A model generated the notes under the pieces. That model did not search any database and was not told where the DNA came from. It saw only the letters and a list, made by a program, of their open reading frames with translations. From Takakia lepidozioides (Eukaryota > Streptophyta > Takakiopsida > Takakiales > Takakiaceae), in the NCBI GenBank assembly GCA_030704615.1, contig CM060733.1:48732001-48796000 (forward strand): a DNA stretch of 64,000 bases, given 5' to 3'. Within the stretch, counting starts at the first letter, position 1, and every line of letters starts with the position of its first letter. Made by a program: the position numbers and the translations under genes. This document shows, in pieces, positions 21,494 to 33,723 of the stretch.

Positions 21494-21682
21494 CATCGGC
21501 TGGTAAGTGCACAGTGTGTCGCCCTGGTGGTTCGGGGTTCAAACCCGCTGCCCTACCCCTTGTGTGGGATTGATCGTGACGGTATGTCTGGGCGTTGATC
21601 GTCCTGTAGGTCTCATGTCCCATAAATGAAAGGGGGTTAATTTTCCCCCTCTTCAAGGGCCTGAGGTTCATTTTTTTTTTTA
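21494..21682 (+). repeat. tRNA-derived SINE-like repeat
   Basis: GGCTGGTAAGTGCACAG resembles an A box and GGGGTTCAAACCC (about 21534-21546) is a strong B box. A roughly 130-base body follows and ends in a T run (about 21671-21682). This is the layout of a tRNA-derived SINE. It is different in body from the pair at 40783 and 60411. Confidence 0.6.
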
Positions 21683-22240
21683 AAACAAAAATCAAAAAGT
21701 TGCTTATAGGGTTTGCATAAAGGTTAAAAAACTTAAAAAGTTGCCCATCACGGTAGCCGTGAACAGACTTAGAGGGAGGGAGGGAGGGAGGGAGGGAGGG
21801 AGAGAGAGAGGGCTGGGTCTTAGAGCGAGCAAGCGGGAGGGAGGGCAAACATGCATGGGAGGCCCGTAGTTGGAGCAACCTTCGCATCTGAAGCAAGCAA
21901 CCCTAGAAACGCTAGGGTATGTGTGCAAGGAGGTTGCGGCTGGGAGCTCGCCGTTCTTGGGAGAGTCAGCTTGGTCTTAGCAGGCCGTGTTTCAATCTCT
22001 ACCCGCTCAGCTGCACCATGGTGGTTCTCACCGACTTATCCCACATTACCTGACTACAGACACAAATAGCACACACAAGAGGTCCTCTTGGGTTCATGGT
22101 CAGTCAAATCCTCCATGGGTCATGACACAAGGTCGAGGTCTCTGAAATGATGAACGCCAGAATGTAACCTCCGAAGACATCCCTCCGGCAAATGGCAAAA
22201 GTGGATGGCGGTTAGGATGGTGCAAAACGAAAACTACAAA
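21683..22240. other. Intergenic DNA with a (GGGA)n microsatellite
   Basis: About 21771-21815 is a GGGA repeat followed by GA repeats. ORFs through it are repeat translations. The remainder shows no gene. Confidence 0.7.
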
Positions 22241-22244
22241 TATT

Positions 22245-24880
22245 CATAATGACGATGATTTGTTGTTCCGGAGGTCGGTCTGCATTGGTCACATTCGGTG
22301 CCTCAATGGCAATTGTCCAGGGTGGCATGCCCAAAACTCTTCAAATGAGACTAAGTAGGAGGGTGTTGCGGACAATCCTTTCATGCTAGGTCGTGCCCCT
22401 CCAATCAACAACACCTTCGTCTGCATGTATTGCAAGGTCGCCCCATCGTGTGTAGCATTATGCCCTGCCCGTATGTATTATGTGACATACCACTGCAAGA
22501 CGATGACCCGTGCCTACATACATATTGGAACTCATGAGCATCCACTGTCAAAGGGGAATGTAGAGAAAGCATTGACGTTTCAAAGGCCCTTCTGAAGGAG
22601 GAATTCTACAACACTCCTTCTACAAAACCGTTTGCGATTGCGCTTGCCGCCAGCGAAACATTTCTTGTCAAGCACATCCTGGCGGGGGAGGATCAGTCCT
22701 GTGTGAAACTAGACGGGAGTTCGCTTGAGGTAGTGATGGAACACTTCTCCATTCTTAGCTCTCCAAATATCCGAAACCAGGTGAATGCGTTGAGAATGGG
22801 TCTGGGTAAAAGAGGTTGCATGGACAACATTCTGGACCTGAAACGTCGAAGTCGGTACAACTTCATTCAGGATAGTGTCTTCCCAGGACAAGGATCGACC
22901 AAAGTGTACTTGTTCAAAATGTCTACAGTTGCTTAGGGGAGTGGTGTCACCCTTGTCGAGCGTATGCAGCTTGGTGGAGATTTGGCGAAGGCATGGTTGA
23001 TGTTTGACCATTGCAAACGAGTAAAGAATTGGACGACCATGGCATGTCATGTCTACGATCCAGTTTATCAGCGCCTCATGTCCATTGCCATATGTGACAT
23101 GCAGTCTGAGGACACGGAGTCTCAAATGATAATGTGGAACTGCTTGAAATCTGTCATGAGAGCAAATGGTGTTGCAGACACAAATTTCGCAGGGTTCATG
23201 GCTGATAGTGCGCAGGCAAACTGAAATGCGGTTAGGCGAGTTTTCGGTTCGGGGGATCCAAAGGTGCCAATGGCCAACAGGGAGTGCACTTGCCTTTTCC
23301 ACTGGACTCAATCTCTGGAGAAGCACACAAAGAGGTGCATACGACCTGATCTACAAGCGGAGCATAGGAGGTTGTGTCATCTATACAAGAACGCCAAAAC
23401 TCTGGCTGAGGCTGATAGCAGGTACGCCGCGATCAGGGCTTGGTGGGTGTCATCTGGGGCTGCAAGTGAAGACTTCCAGAAAGAATTGGATGACTGGATT
23501 GTCTTCTGGCATTTCCGCTACAGACAATGGGGAGCTTTTCATGACAACGGTGAGCTCTCTTCAACCACATTAAATGATTGTTGTTGTTGCAATTCTTCAC
23601 CTTCTGCTTTTGTGCAGCAGTTCCACTTCCATACATTCATTGTTTGGTGTTGTTTTGCAAGACATGTCACTTGAAGATATGGTGGACATGCCATCCTGCA
23701 ATTTTGCGGAATCGGTACAGAGTGTCTGGAAGGCGCAGTCTGGGAAAACAGGCAGGGATTTGTATGCTGCCACAATGGACAATATGGTTTGAGCACTTTG
23801 CCAACAAACCAGATATCGAGATTTTCTAAGGGGACGGGCAAGAGGGAAAGGCCCATACACCACTGAATTGATGCTGAGGGCCGCCAAGAGATCGGGTGAT
23901 CCGAGTAAGATGGTGCAGGTACTCAACAAGTGCACAGCGGGGTCTCCACTGTAATCAAGGGTTCCTCACTTGGAAGGGGATGAGAGGTTTGGAACATGTA
24001 AACGCAAGCTTGATACCCCTCCAGGTGCAGATGGGGATTCCCATCGCCACGACAGAATGAATTTCTCCGTGCCCTGGGTGTCTCCAATGCATGGAGGTTC
24101 AAGCGGTGAGACATTTGGTGCAGCGTCTTCTTCATGGGAGCCTTCCCATTCGCCTGCCACCTTGGCGGTTCCAGGTGGTTCCTTCGACATGGATCCGCTT
24201 GTGCAGGAGACTGACTGTGATGATAACGACTGGCATATTGAGCGTTCTCCGAGTGGTTCGAAGGTGAAATGTACTGCAATCCGGGCGAAGACTTATGCGA
24301 AATGCAAAATCCAAATCAGCAAAGGCTCTCGTGGAACTCCTGCTCCTGCATTCACAGGTTTGATTAGAGGACCATGGATTCTGACTGGCACGCTGTCCAA
24401 TTCTTCCTGTAACTGGCCCTGCATCCACTTTCACTTCATTTGCAGGGGTCCCACCTTTGGTTGATTCTCACCCCCACCAAAAGGAATGGCAGCGTGTGCA
24501 GTCAAGTGCAGAACACGACTGCAAGGTTGAGTCAGCCAGAATCTTGCAGGCAAGGGTGACATCTACCATGGAAGTCGCCCCCCCGGATTTGGTCGTGTCT
24601 ACACAATGGTCACTTCGGGCTCGCTTCTTCAGGATAAGGCATATCAGGTTACGATTGGCACCTGACGGAATGCACTTGTCCGGATTTTGTTTTCATGCGT
24701 GAGGGCAACCTAGGAAGGAAGGGGAAATGGGTTCCATGCAAGCACCTGTACTACATTTTTGTGCGCAGGATGTGTTGTGACCCCAAAAGTGACCAATACA
24801 TTCACTAGGCCACGCTATCACCTGGTGAAGTCCGTATTCTTCTGCAACATGACAGGTCCGAGACCGGTTAGGTAGAATCA
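22245..24880 (+). pseudogene. MULE-like transposase with SWIM zinc finger, decayed
   Basis: A degenerate Mutator-like (MULE) transposase spread over several plus-strand frames. Order: cysteine-rich N-terminal part with MTRAYIHIGTHEHPLSKG (22383-22590); a conserved middle with VFPGQGSTKVYLFKM, GGDLAKAWLMFDHCKRVKNW, YDPVYQRLMSIAICDMQSED and FMADSAQAN (22703-23220); the block ECTCLFHWTQSLEKHTKR, AIRAWWVSSGAASEDF and WHFRYRQWGAFHD (23264-23550); a C-terminal region; then a SWIM finger CTCPDF...VPCKHLYYIF at about 24670-24770 (pattern CxCxnCxH). At least six frameshifts or stops occur. Naming the family rests on the DDE-type middle plus SWIM finger, as in MuDR-like proteins. Terminal inverted repeats were not found. 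Confidence 0.75.
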
Positions 24881-25430
24881 TAGAAAGTGTTTGGTGCAAT
24901 GCCCCTTGGTGCTTGTTTGCATGTGATCTTTGCGCGGAAATTGAGTAACAATGAAGCAAAAACATACTCGTAATTCAGTGCATGTCTTCATTCAATCACT
25001 CACTCCTGTGCCGGTCCTATGCAACTCATGTATTGCATGGTCATCTCCTTTCATTGCATATGCATGGATTGTGCTATCGTACCTGTCGCAAAAGTGCTCC
25101 TGCATTCTCATATTGCGCTGTGCAGTTCAAGATGTTGTCTGTTCCAGCGGGAATAGGCCCCTGTTCCACGGAATAGGTGTTGTTTCTAATAGACCCTAAA
25201 CCCTAGGTTCATGCTTACCAAGCGGTAGCCTAGGCTCACGCTTAATGCCTGAAAACGTGAGCCCAGCTCCCAGGCTCATGGGGCTAGGCTCATGACCTAG
25301 CTGCCTTTGCTGCAGATGGACCCTGGGGAATAGAGATGGTCAGACAGAGCAAAAACCCCTCTCATGGGGTACACTAATGCCAAGACAGGTTATCGAATGT
25401 AATTAGAAAAAGCTGAAATGGAACGCAAAA
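24881..25430. other. Intergenic DNA between MULE and LINE fragments
   Basis: No gene recognised. A short set of direct repeats of CTAGGCTCATG / CCCAGGCTCATG-type words occurs at about 25200-25300. Confidence 0.5.
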
Positions 25431-25439
25431 TGGTCCTTC

Positions 25440-26546
25440 AATCTGCCTACCCCAGGCTGGAATAGTGTGTGGAAGGACATCTGGGCCAAGCACCGCTCGG
25501 CGAAAGTCAGTGCATTCCTATGGAAAGTAGCAAATCACACTGTTACCTGTGGTAGACTCAATTGCAGGCCGGGATCCTTACTGTTTGATATGCAATTGTG
25601 GGGTGAGGGAGACGCTAGAGCATTGCGGCCTGGTGCAATGTCACCTCTCCACAAGAACGTGGAACTATGTGGGAGCCCTTTACTCTAACTGGAATTCGTT
25701 GCCCCCTCTATCTACCCCTCTGTTGCTTCTCAACTTGCACAATGGGACAGCTTGGAACAGATGCCTGATCTGGGCTACCCTCGGAGGTCACGCTCTTTGG
25801 TCAGTGTGGAAGGCTCTTTGTTCCTTAGTGTTCCAGGGGAAGCGCCTCAGCATCGGATCAATACTTGGAAAATTGTATGCTGATTTGATGACTGAGGGGA
25901 GAAAGGTTTGGGTGTCTTTGCTTTCAGCTTCCAGCAGGTACAGTGAAAGGAAGCGGCCCGCGGCTATTGCGGAGTTTGATCTCACATGGGCAAAGGGCAA
26001 CCTCATCTACTCCAGGCTCTCTGAATCCAGGATCATTTGGCACGATGACATCCCCGGGCCCTGGAAAATCGCCGGCTGACTCCGAAGCTCCCGACATCAA
26101 CAGGCGACATCAGAAACAGGGACTCTCCAAGTCTAAAGCGCAGCTAGATTTTGGGGTTTGATTATTTCAAAGCTCATTAGTGTGCAGGATTAACTCTGGC
26201 TGCTTAGCTGCTGATAAGTTTTTCAATTTCATTCTGAGGCACACATAGCTCATTAGTGCTACTAGTTAGACCCTGGCCTGCTTGGCTGATTATGAGCCTC
26301 TTGAGCTTCTTGTTTTGTTTATCCCTTCATACAGTGTTCTCTCTTCTAATTCTCTCCAGGTTATGGCTGGCCTCAGGTCGGCAGTTGCTACATTTCCTTA
26401 GCTTCAGGCATCGGCCTTGCCTAGCCTCATCCTGCTATCCCCCCAAATCCCTGCTTGTTACTGGGATGTGCCCCATGTGATATGCTTTTATGGCCTTTCA
26501 AGGAGGTTATTTTTTCCTCCTCTCTGTTTTTTTTTCACACTTTGGG
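25440..26546 (+). mobile_element. 5'-truncated LINE, C-terminal zinc-binding domain and 3' UTR
   Basis: The 3' end of a non-LTR retrotransposon. Frames at 25467 and 25549-26079 encode the RT-associated zinc-binding domain: WKDIWAKHRSAKVSAFLWKV, then CLICNCGVRETLEHC, LLLLNLHNGTAWNRC, GGHALWSVWKALCSLVF. One frameshift separates them near 25560. The 3' untranslated part ends with a GGAGGTTATTTTTTCC block at about 26510, similar to GGTGGTTATTTTTTCG at the end of the longer LINE at 34140, so both belong to one family. It lies directly before the 149-bp tandem repeat. Confidence 0.85.
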
Positions 26547-26549
26547 GAA

Positions 26550-26922
26550 TATATATATATATTAAGTATCAATGGCAAAAGTACATGGGAATATGTAGGG
26601 GAATATGGATGCATATGTAGTATACTTCTCATTCATGGATGGATAGAAATGTAAAAATGGGAATTTGTAGTAGGGAATAGTGTGAGCTGGAAAAAGAAAC
26701 CCTGGGAATATTAAGTGTCATTGGCAAAAGTACATGGGAATATATAGGTGAATATGGATGAATGTGTAGTATATTTCTCATTCATGGATGGATAGAAATG
26801 TAAAAGTGGGAATTTGTAGTAGGGAATAGTGTGAGTGGGAAAAAGAAAACCTGGGAATATGAAATGTCATTGGTAAGAGTACATGGGAATATGTAGGATA
26901 ATATAATAGAATATAATAGATG
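26550..26922. repeat. Tandem repeat, about 149-bp unit, 2.4 copies, split by the LINE
   Basis: Units begin at about 26564, 26713 and 26862 with AAGTRTCAWTGGCAAAAGTAC-like sequence and contain CATTCATGGATGGATAGAAATG. The third copy is interrupted by the LINE at 26922 and its remainder continues at 34219-34290 (GGATGAATATGTAGTATAC, CATTCATGGATGGATAG). A local satellite-like array. Confidence 0.88.
26914..26922. repeat. LINE target-site duplication, left
   Basis: TAATAGATG, repeated at 34219-34227 just after the poly(A). Joining the flanks restores the tandem-repeat sequence. Confidence 0.88.
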
Positions 26923-27740
26923 TGAATGTGCCCTACGAGTCATCCCTTTCTGTATAGGCTGGGGGACCGGGGTGTCGCTCCGCAGTTTGCGGTGAGTGAG
27001 CCCAGGGACTTAGCCGCTTTCTCCCCCCCTATCTTCTTAAGCAATGATATGTGTATTCAAGGATGGACTGAGGTACGCCAAGACCCAGCGTTCATCAAAC
27101 TTACGATCATCTGCACTCATCTCTACCTTGCTCTCCCAAGAAACTTCTCACAGAGACGATCATTCATTCATAACCTTCACAAAGCATCCTTCCTTCTCAC
27201 TCTCCACATCTTCGCTTCACTCCACTTAATGGGCCACCCTGCTACTGGCACATTGCCCCCTCTGGTCACTACAACTGACATTGAAGCAGTGATCACAAGA
27301 AAGGGCTACGCATTCCTGCCAAAATTCAAGTTTACAGGTGCGATTAATGAATGACGGCACAAAGGCGAAAGGGCAACAAATGGGGCTGGGCCTGCTGCCA
27401 TCACATGCTCAACACCCTGCTCTGACTCTGAAGAATTCGACAGGGAAGTAACCATAACCCTTTGGGTGATACAAACTACATGCTCACTTCATATCTACCA
27501 CGCACTAGTATCTATTTGTCTCCTCCACCCACACGCTTTTCATTTGCTTCAAGGTATTCCCTCAACATCAACTGAAGTATTATTCTTCTCACTACTTCTC
27601 ACTGCTTCTGCTGCATCCGCAACATCCAACTACCCCCCGATTCTCTTCTCAATTCTAAAATCTACCCTCTCATTCTCACTGTTCCCAGCAGAACGCCAGT
27701 CTGAGTGACCTGCTGACCATCGTCGTTTGGCGGGTTTGTC

Positions 27741-29944
27741 ATGGACTCCAGAGGTGGAAGCTCGAAGCGTGGCAAGCGCAAGGGAACGCCCACTCAAGGA
27801 AGAGGCAAAAAACAGGTCTAGACCAAGAAAAATGCCTTTGAGGCCTCTGGCTCCATCCTTGGAAAAGGCCCGACTCCAAATACCACACTGCCATCCCCCA
27901 GACCAGCTGAGGCGTTATGGGAAGATACAGAGGTACAAGTGGAGACAGAGCAACCTGTTATCGCTTTGAACAAAGACAAGTTGATCGCACAAGCGCAAAA
28001 ACTGACTCAAACAGGAATCCTCATCTACTTCCCTGAGACCCCGCCCTAGAGCTGAGATCAGGCGCTGGATAATCCAACATCTCGGACACCAAGGTGGACT
28101 CGCGCATCATTTCAGCCTCTCCATGGGCCGAGGCTTCTATGCAGTTCTATTCTCCTCCAAATCAGACGTGGACAAAGCGCTGGCATTCAACACACAGCAA
28201 TCCCCAGTCAAGGTCTTCATTTTCCCTTGGACGCATGACTGGGGGCACAGGAAAGGTGTTCATTGGAGACCAAGGGTGATAGCGATACCCTTTCTACCAC
28301 CCACTTACCTCACATCACTCCCTGAAATCGGAGAAAGCTTTGGCACATTCATAGGTGCGATTAACGTTTATGAACCTGTCTCAGTGTGGACACAGAGATG
28401 GTGCAAAGCGATTACAATTCAGATAACGGAGTCCCTAAGCTAGTCGTCCTCATGCCAGATAATGCCAAAATCGGCAGCTCCATCAAGTTACCAACTCTGG
28501 ATGACTCATTCATAGTGGTGGCCATAAAGGAAGAAGTGCTTGCTGTTATCTGTTTTCGGTGCAATGCTGAAGAACATGTCAAGGCAGACTGCCCAGGCGC
28601 AAAAGTCACAAGGAAAGATGAAGGCTCTTCGCAGCCCCTGCAAAGCATCTCAAACCAAGGTCAAAATCTGCAAGTGCCGGAGGCTATGGCAATGGACACC
28701 AACGAATACATCACAGTCAATGACAAGTTGCACACCTCAAAAAAAAGGAGAAGAAGTGCAGAGCTGCCGGCCCCCACCTCGCCCAAAAGACCTTCTGGCT
28801 CTGGCTTCTTCCCAGTAAGAATCATGGAGGCTTGGGCCTCCTTTCCCTTCACAGAATCCGATCTCCAACAGCTGGACAGTGGCAGCCTCGCAATCTCTTT
28901 CCTAGAACTTCACTCCTTCAAATCAAAGTCCCATCCTGGATGGGCACCAGGCTCAAACTACGCGAGGGAGAAGCGGCAATCTGTGTCACCCCACTGCTGT
29001 ACACCTTCATTGATTTTTTCCTCCCAAGTATCAAAGAAGGGTTTCAGACAGCATGGGTTACAGAGGCAATTGCCCTTCAATTTGGAGTAGGAAAGGAAAG
29101 AGATATCACGCTCGCACTCATCTTAGGGGTGCTCCAGGAGTACTTCCCTAATCTAAACCTCACTTTAAATCACATTCAACACATTGGCATCATGGTGGTT
29201 AACAATGACTCTCACCCTGATTTAGCAATTGTCAATGTCATGCCAGTGATCTATAGTAGAAGTCTGGATACCACGGGTGCCCATAACTCGTGGATTTGGG
29301 TGTGCAAGTACTTTCTTTCCTGCAAGGTCAAGGATCCTAATGAATGGGCTCGCAGCAAGCAGATCTTCGAGCAAGGTCTAAAATGGGTGGACGAGCATTT
29401 CGAAATGCAGAAGGAGAAAGGAAAACAGCCCCTACTGCAGCCAAACACAAACAGGGAGCTCATACTGGCGGGGGAAAATCAGTTTAACATCTCCTCCAAT
29501 GCGGTGGCTGACACCTCCATCACCTTCCTGCTACCAGAGGAGACCATCGAATCGCCTCCAATGGTAAGCATGTCCTCCCATGCTTGCTCCCCTCTCTGTT
29601 TCTGTGTCCCTCAGGCTACTGATAGCAAAAGGGTCTGGACCCTCATGCTGGACAGTCATCCAACTCACCAAAAACTCCTGCCAGGCTGGTGGGACTCCAC
29701 AGCACTCCCCTCATCCTCATTGGCACTTCTCTTTTTTTCTCAGATTCTTTCTTGGGACATCTCTGCTACAAACCTCTCCATCCACAAGGACATTGCAAAC
29801 CAATATCTCCCCATCAACTACAATAACAAAAGGAAGAGGTCCAAAACAGTGTACACCTGGAAACTTCCGCACTTGCTTCCCCTCCCCAAAGATTCAAATG
29901 GCAAAATTTCTTTTCAATCGTCTATGGCCATCAGATCATGCTAA
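27741..29944 (+). pseudogene. LINE ORF1 (RNA-binding, CCHC knuckle) with long C-terminal extension, broken
   Basis: It starts at ATG 27741 with a basic N-terminus (MDSRGGSSKRGKRKG). The frame moves between 27741, 28123, 28386 and 28832, so at least three frameshifts are present. The middle has a DUF4283-like fold region (GFYAVLFSSKSDVDKAL, NVYEPVSVWTQ). The zinc knuckle CFRCNAEEHVKADC follows at about 28550-28590 (CX2CX4HX4C). A nuclear-type basic patch SKKRRRSAELPAP comes after it. The last 370-residue frame (28832-29944) contains FGVGKERDITLALILGVLQ and WARSKQIFEQGLKWVDEHF and has no domain I can name. It ends with TAA only 27 bases before ORF2 and in the same frame. Confidence 0.75.
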
Positions 29945-29971
29945 CAACATGGGCCTTCCACTCGCCAACTC

Positions 29972-32900
29972 ATGAACCTCTCTCTTTCTTCTTGGAATAT
30001 AAGAGGCATGGGATCTTATCATTCTGCCCCGAAAAGGGCAAGGGTAAGAACTTGGGCCTCAGGATTTATCCGTGGCTTCAATCTCATCTTTCTACAAGAA
30101 CATAAGCTAGACCAAGCTAAAATCACCTCTCTAGGAGCATCCTTTTGGCCCTCTGCCACTGCTTTCTGGAACCCTACAATAATAGACTCGAGATGAGGCA
30201 CCGCAATTTTGCTCTCCCCTTCTCTACAACAAATGCTTGTTTCCAATGACATCTGGATACAAGGAAGAGTCCAGTTTCTAGTTTTGAACCTGGGTCAAAC
30301 CCTAGGTATGGTGGGTGTCATTAACATTTATGCACCAAACGGGAAGAAGAAAGGGTGGCTTTGTGGGATCACATCAGGGACAAGATGATGCAGCACACTA
30401 ACATCCAGCACTGGATAGCGGGGGGAGATTTCAACATGGTGGAGGAGGATACAGACAGGCTGGGACAAGCTGCTCATGGCATGTCGACAGCAGAATAGAA
30501 TTCATGGGACTCACTTTGCATCACTGTGGGCCTGTTGGATGTCATAACGCCAAAACAAAGAGAGCTCAAATTCACATGGACAAACAACAGGGATCCGCCA
30601 AACCTCTGCCAAGCACGTCTGGACAGATTCTACTGTACAGCAACTCTGGCGTCTTGGTCTAAGTGAGTCCCACTCCAGCCCATACAGCCCGGCTTTGATC
30701 ATGCCTCCGTCCACATGATGCTAAGCACCCCAGGCTCCAGAGTGAAGGGTCGGGGCTTCTTCAAACTCAACCCCACATTCCTCAAAGACCAGGAGGTCAT
30801 TCAAACTCTGCAACAGACATGGGCGACTGCGGAGGCACCTTTCACCTCACCAACTGTGCGCTTCCTGACAAAGCTCGAAATACTCAAGAACAAATGCCAG
30901 GCAATCTCCAGGGAAAAAGCAGAGGATTCCAACAGGAGGCAGAAAGCCCTCACGAAGTGCCTGGAGGTTTGCCAGTATCAACTGCAGACTGGACATGAGG
31001 GCCCCTACACAATGTTTTCATACAAAACTGCCGAATAGAATTTGTCCCTACTGTTGCATGCCAAGGAAGAGTTCATGAGGATCAAGGCAGGAGTCAACTG
31101 GTCACTCAAAGGCGAAAAGATGAATAAATACTTCTTCATCAAAACAGCTCAAAGGCGATCTACAACCCTTGTTCCGGCCCTGCGGGATTCAGCTACAGGT
31201 CAGCTGGTGGACAATCCCAGGACAATGGCTTCTGTGGCCGCTGGTTACTTCAAAAATCTCTTTCAAAAACAAAATCCATCTCTCCTAAAAGACCAGGCCA
31301 CAACAACCCTGTTGCAGCACATTCCCTGCGCAATCTCGCAAAGGGACAAAGCAATTTTGGCTGAACCATTCTCCATGGAGGAACTCGGGAAAGCGGTGGA
31401 ATCCATGGCATCCCAGAAATCTCCAGGCCTTGATGGCCTCCCTGTAGAGCTCTTCAAAGCAATGTGGCAGACCCTTGGGGAAGAATACCTGCTCATGGCC
31501 AATGACATCCTTGAAAATAAGATTATGCCATCACAAATTTCTAAAGGACTTGTCACTCTCATTTTCAAGAAGAGAGATAGGGAGGATACGGCCAACTACC
31601 GCCCTATTACTTTGTTGAACACCACCTACAAAATTATAGCAAAGGCCCTTGCATTGAGGCTGCAACCTCTGCAGTCAAAGATGATAAGGGAAAACCAAAC
31701 AGGCTTTCTCAAGGATCGCATGATTCTAGACAACATCCTTCTGGCGCATGAGGCCCTGCGCAGAGCTCAGGTGAACAATCAACCTTTGGCATTTCTTATG
31801 CTAGATTTTGAAAAGGCATTCGACTCCATAGACTGGACATTTCTGATAGGAGCCTTGGAGAAGACAGGGTTTGGGGGCCCCTTTCTTTCCTGCGTTCGGA
31901 TCTTGCTGCACTCGGCCTCCAGCAGAGTGATGGTAAACGGTGTGGTCTCCAAGAGTTTTCCAATCTCCAAATCGGTCAGACAGGGGTGCCCCTTGGCCCC
32001 TTTTCTATTTTTAATAGCTGCAGACTCCTTGGGTCACTTGCTTGACCACCGAGTGGACATCATTGGGCTACACCTGCCAACACTCATACTGGAGATGCTC
32101 AAATTATCTATGTACGCAGATGACACAGTTTTGCTGCTTGATAATTCCACCATAAGCAACATTGATAGAACTCTTCATACTTTGTGCACCTTTTGCCTGG
32201 GTTCCGGGCTGAAAATAAACTAGAAAAAGTCAATAGGGATCCTGTCCCAGCTGCAAGACGGCTCAGGTGTGGCACATTGTCAACCTTGGGGAGCTGACAT
32301 CGGGTTGAGGTGGTTGCAAGAGGGAGAAACGCACACTCTGCTAGGGCATGAGATGGGTTTAAATATGACGCAGCAAAGCAGAATGAAGGAGGTGCTGGCC
32401 AAAAAAAAATAAAAAAGGGCATACTGATGCTCGGCAATGCTCTCAGTTGTAGGGAGGGCCCTTGTAGCCAACCAGATTCTGCAGGCTTCACTGTGGTTCT
32501 TCGCGGCAGTATGGAACCCAGACTCAACGATGCTCAAGGAGATTAAAGCTCTCACCCGAAATTTCATTTGGGGAGCCACCAAAGTCACACAAGTGAGATG
32601 AGCACTACTCTCATGGGATCAACTATGCAAGAAAAAGACCGAGGGTGGTTTGGGAATCATCGATCCTACAGCTCAAATAAAGGCCTTGCTAGCAAAATGG
32701 ATTCCCAGAGCCATCACTCATAGAAACTCCCCTTGGAGTAAGCTAATTCAACCTTACCTGATGGGCTCTGTGCCAAAAACATCCAATCTTTGGGCTCAAT
32801 CGCTTAGATGGATTGTTCAAATCAAAAATGCGGCAGTGGCTCTCGGCTTCAGACCCTAGCAATCTATCTGGAGAGCCTGGCAAAGTATCAGGGGTAACCT

Positions 32901-33723
32901 TACCCAAAGAATGCCAGCCAGCCGGCAGGAATGTCTTCGGCAACCCCTATTCGCAAACTACAACATGGACTCTGCTGAGTTGCTCACGCAAACCCCTCGC
33001 TGGGCTTTCTGGGAGAGACAGGGTTTCACTCACATTGCAACATTGTGCTCAGGGGAAAATTTCCTTACAAAAGAAGCCATATCTGCAATCTTTGGCAGGA
33101 GGAGATCCAGGGCCTGAGGCGCTCTCCTGGCCAATATCCTGCAATACATGACCCCACTGCTGGAGCAGCAAGCTCAGAATTGGATGGCTCCTGTTTGGAT
33201 GGCTTGCAACCGAGGAAATGAAAAGACAGCCATTCTGGTCATAGAAACTCGGGGACCAATCGCATTTGGACTGGGGTTTCACACTGATTGTGAGGGTGAC
33301 CTCTCTTATACTCGAATGATGGAGGTTCCTAAAACAAATTTGTTCCACATACGGGTGCTTGATGGCAAAGGAAATGCAAACCCCTTGCCACCTCAAGGGA
33401 TGGAGGCTCAATGGGCCCGCCATGAAACACTCACCTGGAATCTCACGTGCCCCTTGGAAGATTTGCAGTTCGACCCAAGGGAGTGGAAATGGATGGACAA
33501 GAAGAAAACCCCTTTCTTTGGATACACAGTGAAGAAAGGGTACTCCCTGGCCTGCCCACCACAATCCTTTAGAGCTCTTCCCAGAACTTCAGAGCAACGA
33601 GGGAGGAAGCTGCTTCAAGATTTTGCCGACTCCTGGGGCAAAGGCAACTTGCCCGACACCAGTCTACCCAACATGCGCTTTACCTGGAATCAATCAACCC
33701 CCCCTCAATGGGAGGTCCCCTGG
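29972..33723 (+). pseudogene. LINE ORF2: AP-like endonuclease and reverse transcriptase, broken
   Basis: Endonuclease domain at 29972-30720: LSSWNIRGMGS, LIFLQEHKLD, VINIYAPN, IAGGDFNMVEED, LDRF and FDHASVHM, the usual L1 endonuclease landmarks. It is interrupted by TGA at 30194, TAG at about 30496 and a stop near 30665. Reverse transcriptase at 31042-32223: KSPGLDGLPVELFKAMW, VTLIFKKRDREDTANYRPI, TGFLKDRMILDNI, LDFEKAFDSIDW, SVRQGCPLAPFLF and the catalytic MYADDTVLL. A TAG at 32221 ends that frame. Further in-frame homology with more stops runs to 33723 (WGATKVTQV, GGLGIIDP). The C-terminal zinc domain seen in the sister copy is missing. Most damage is single-base. Confidence 0.92.
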
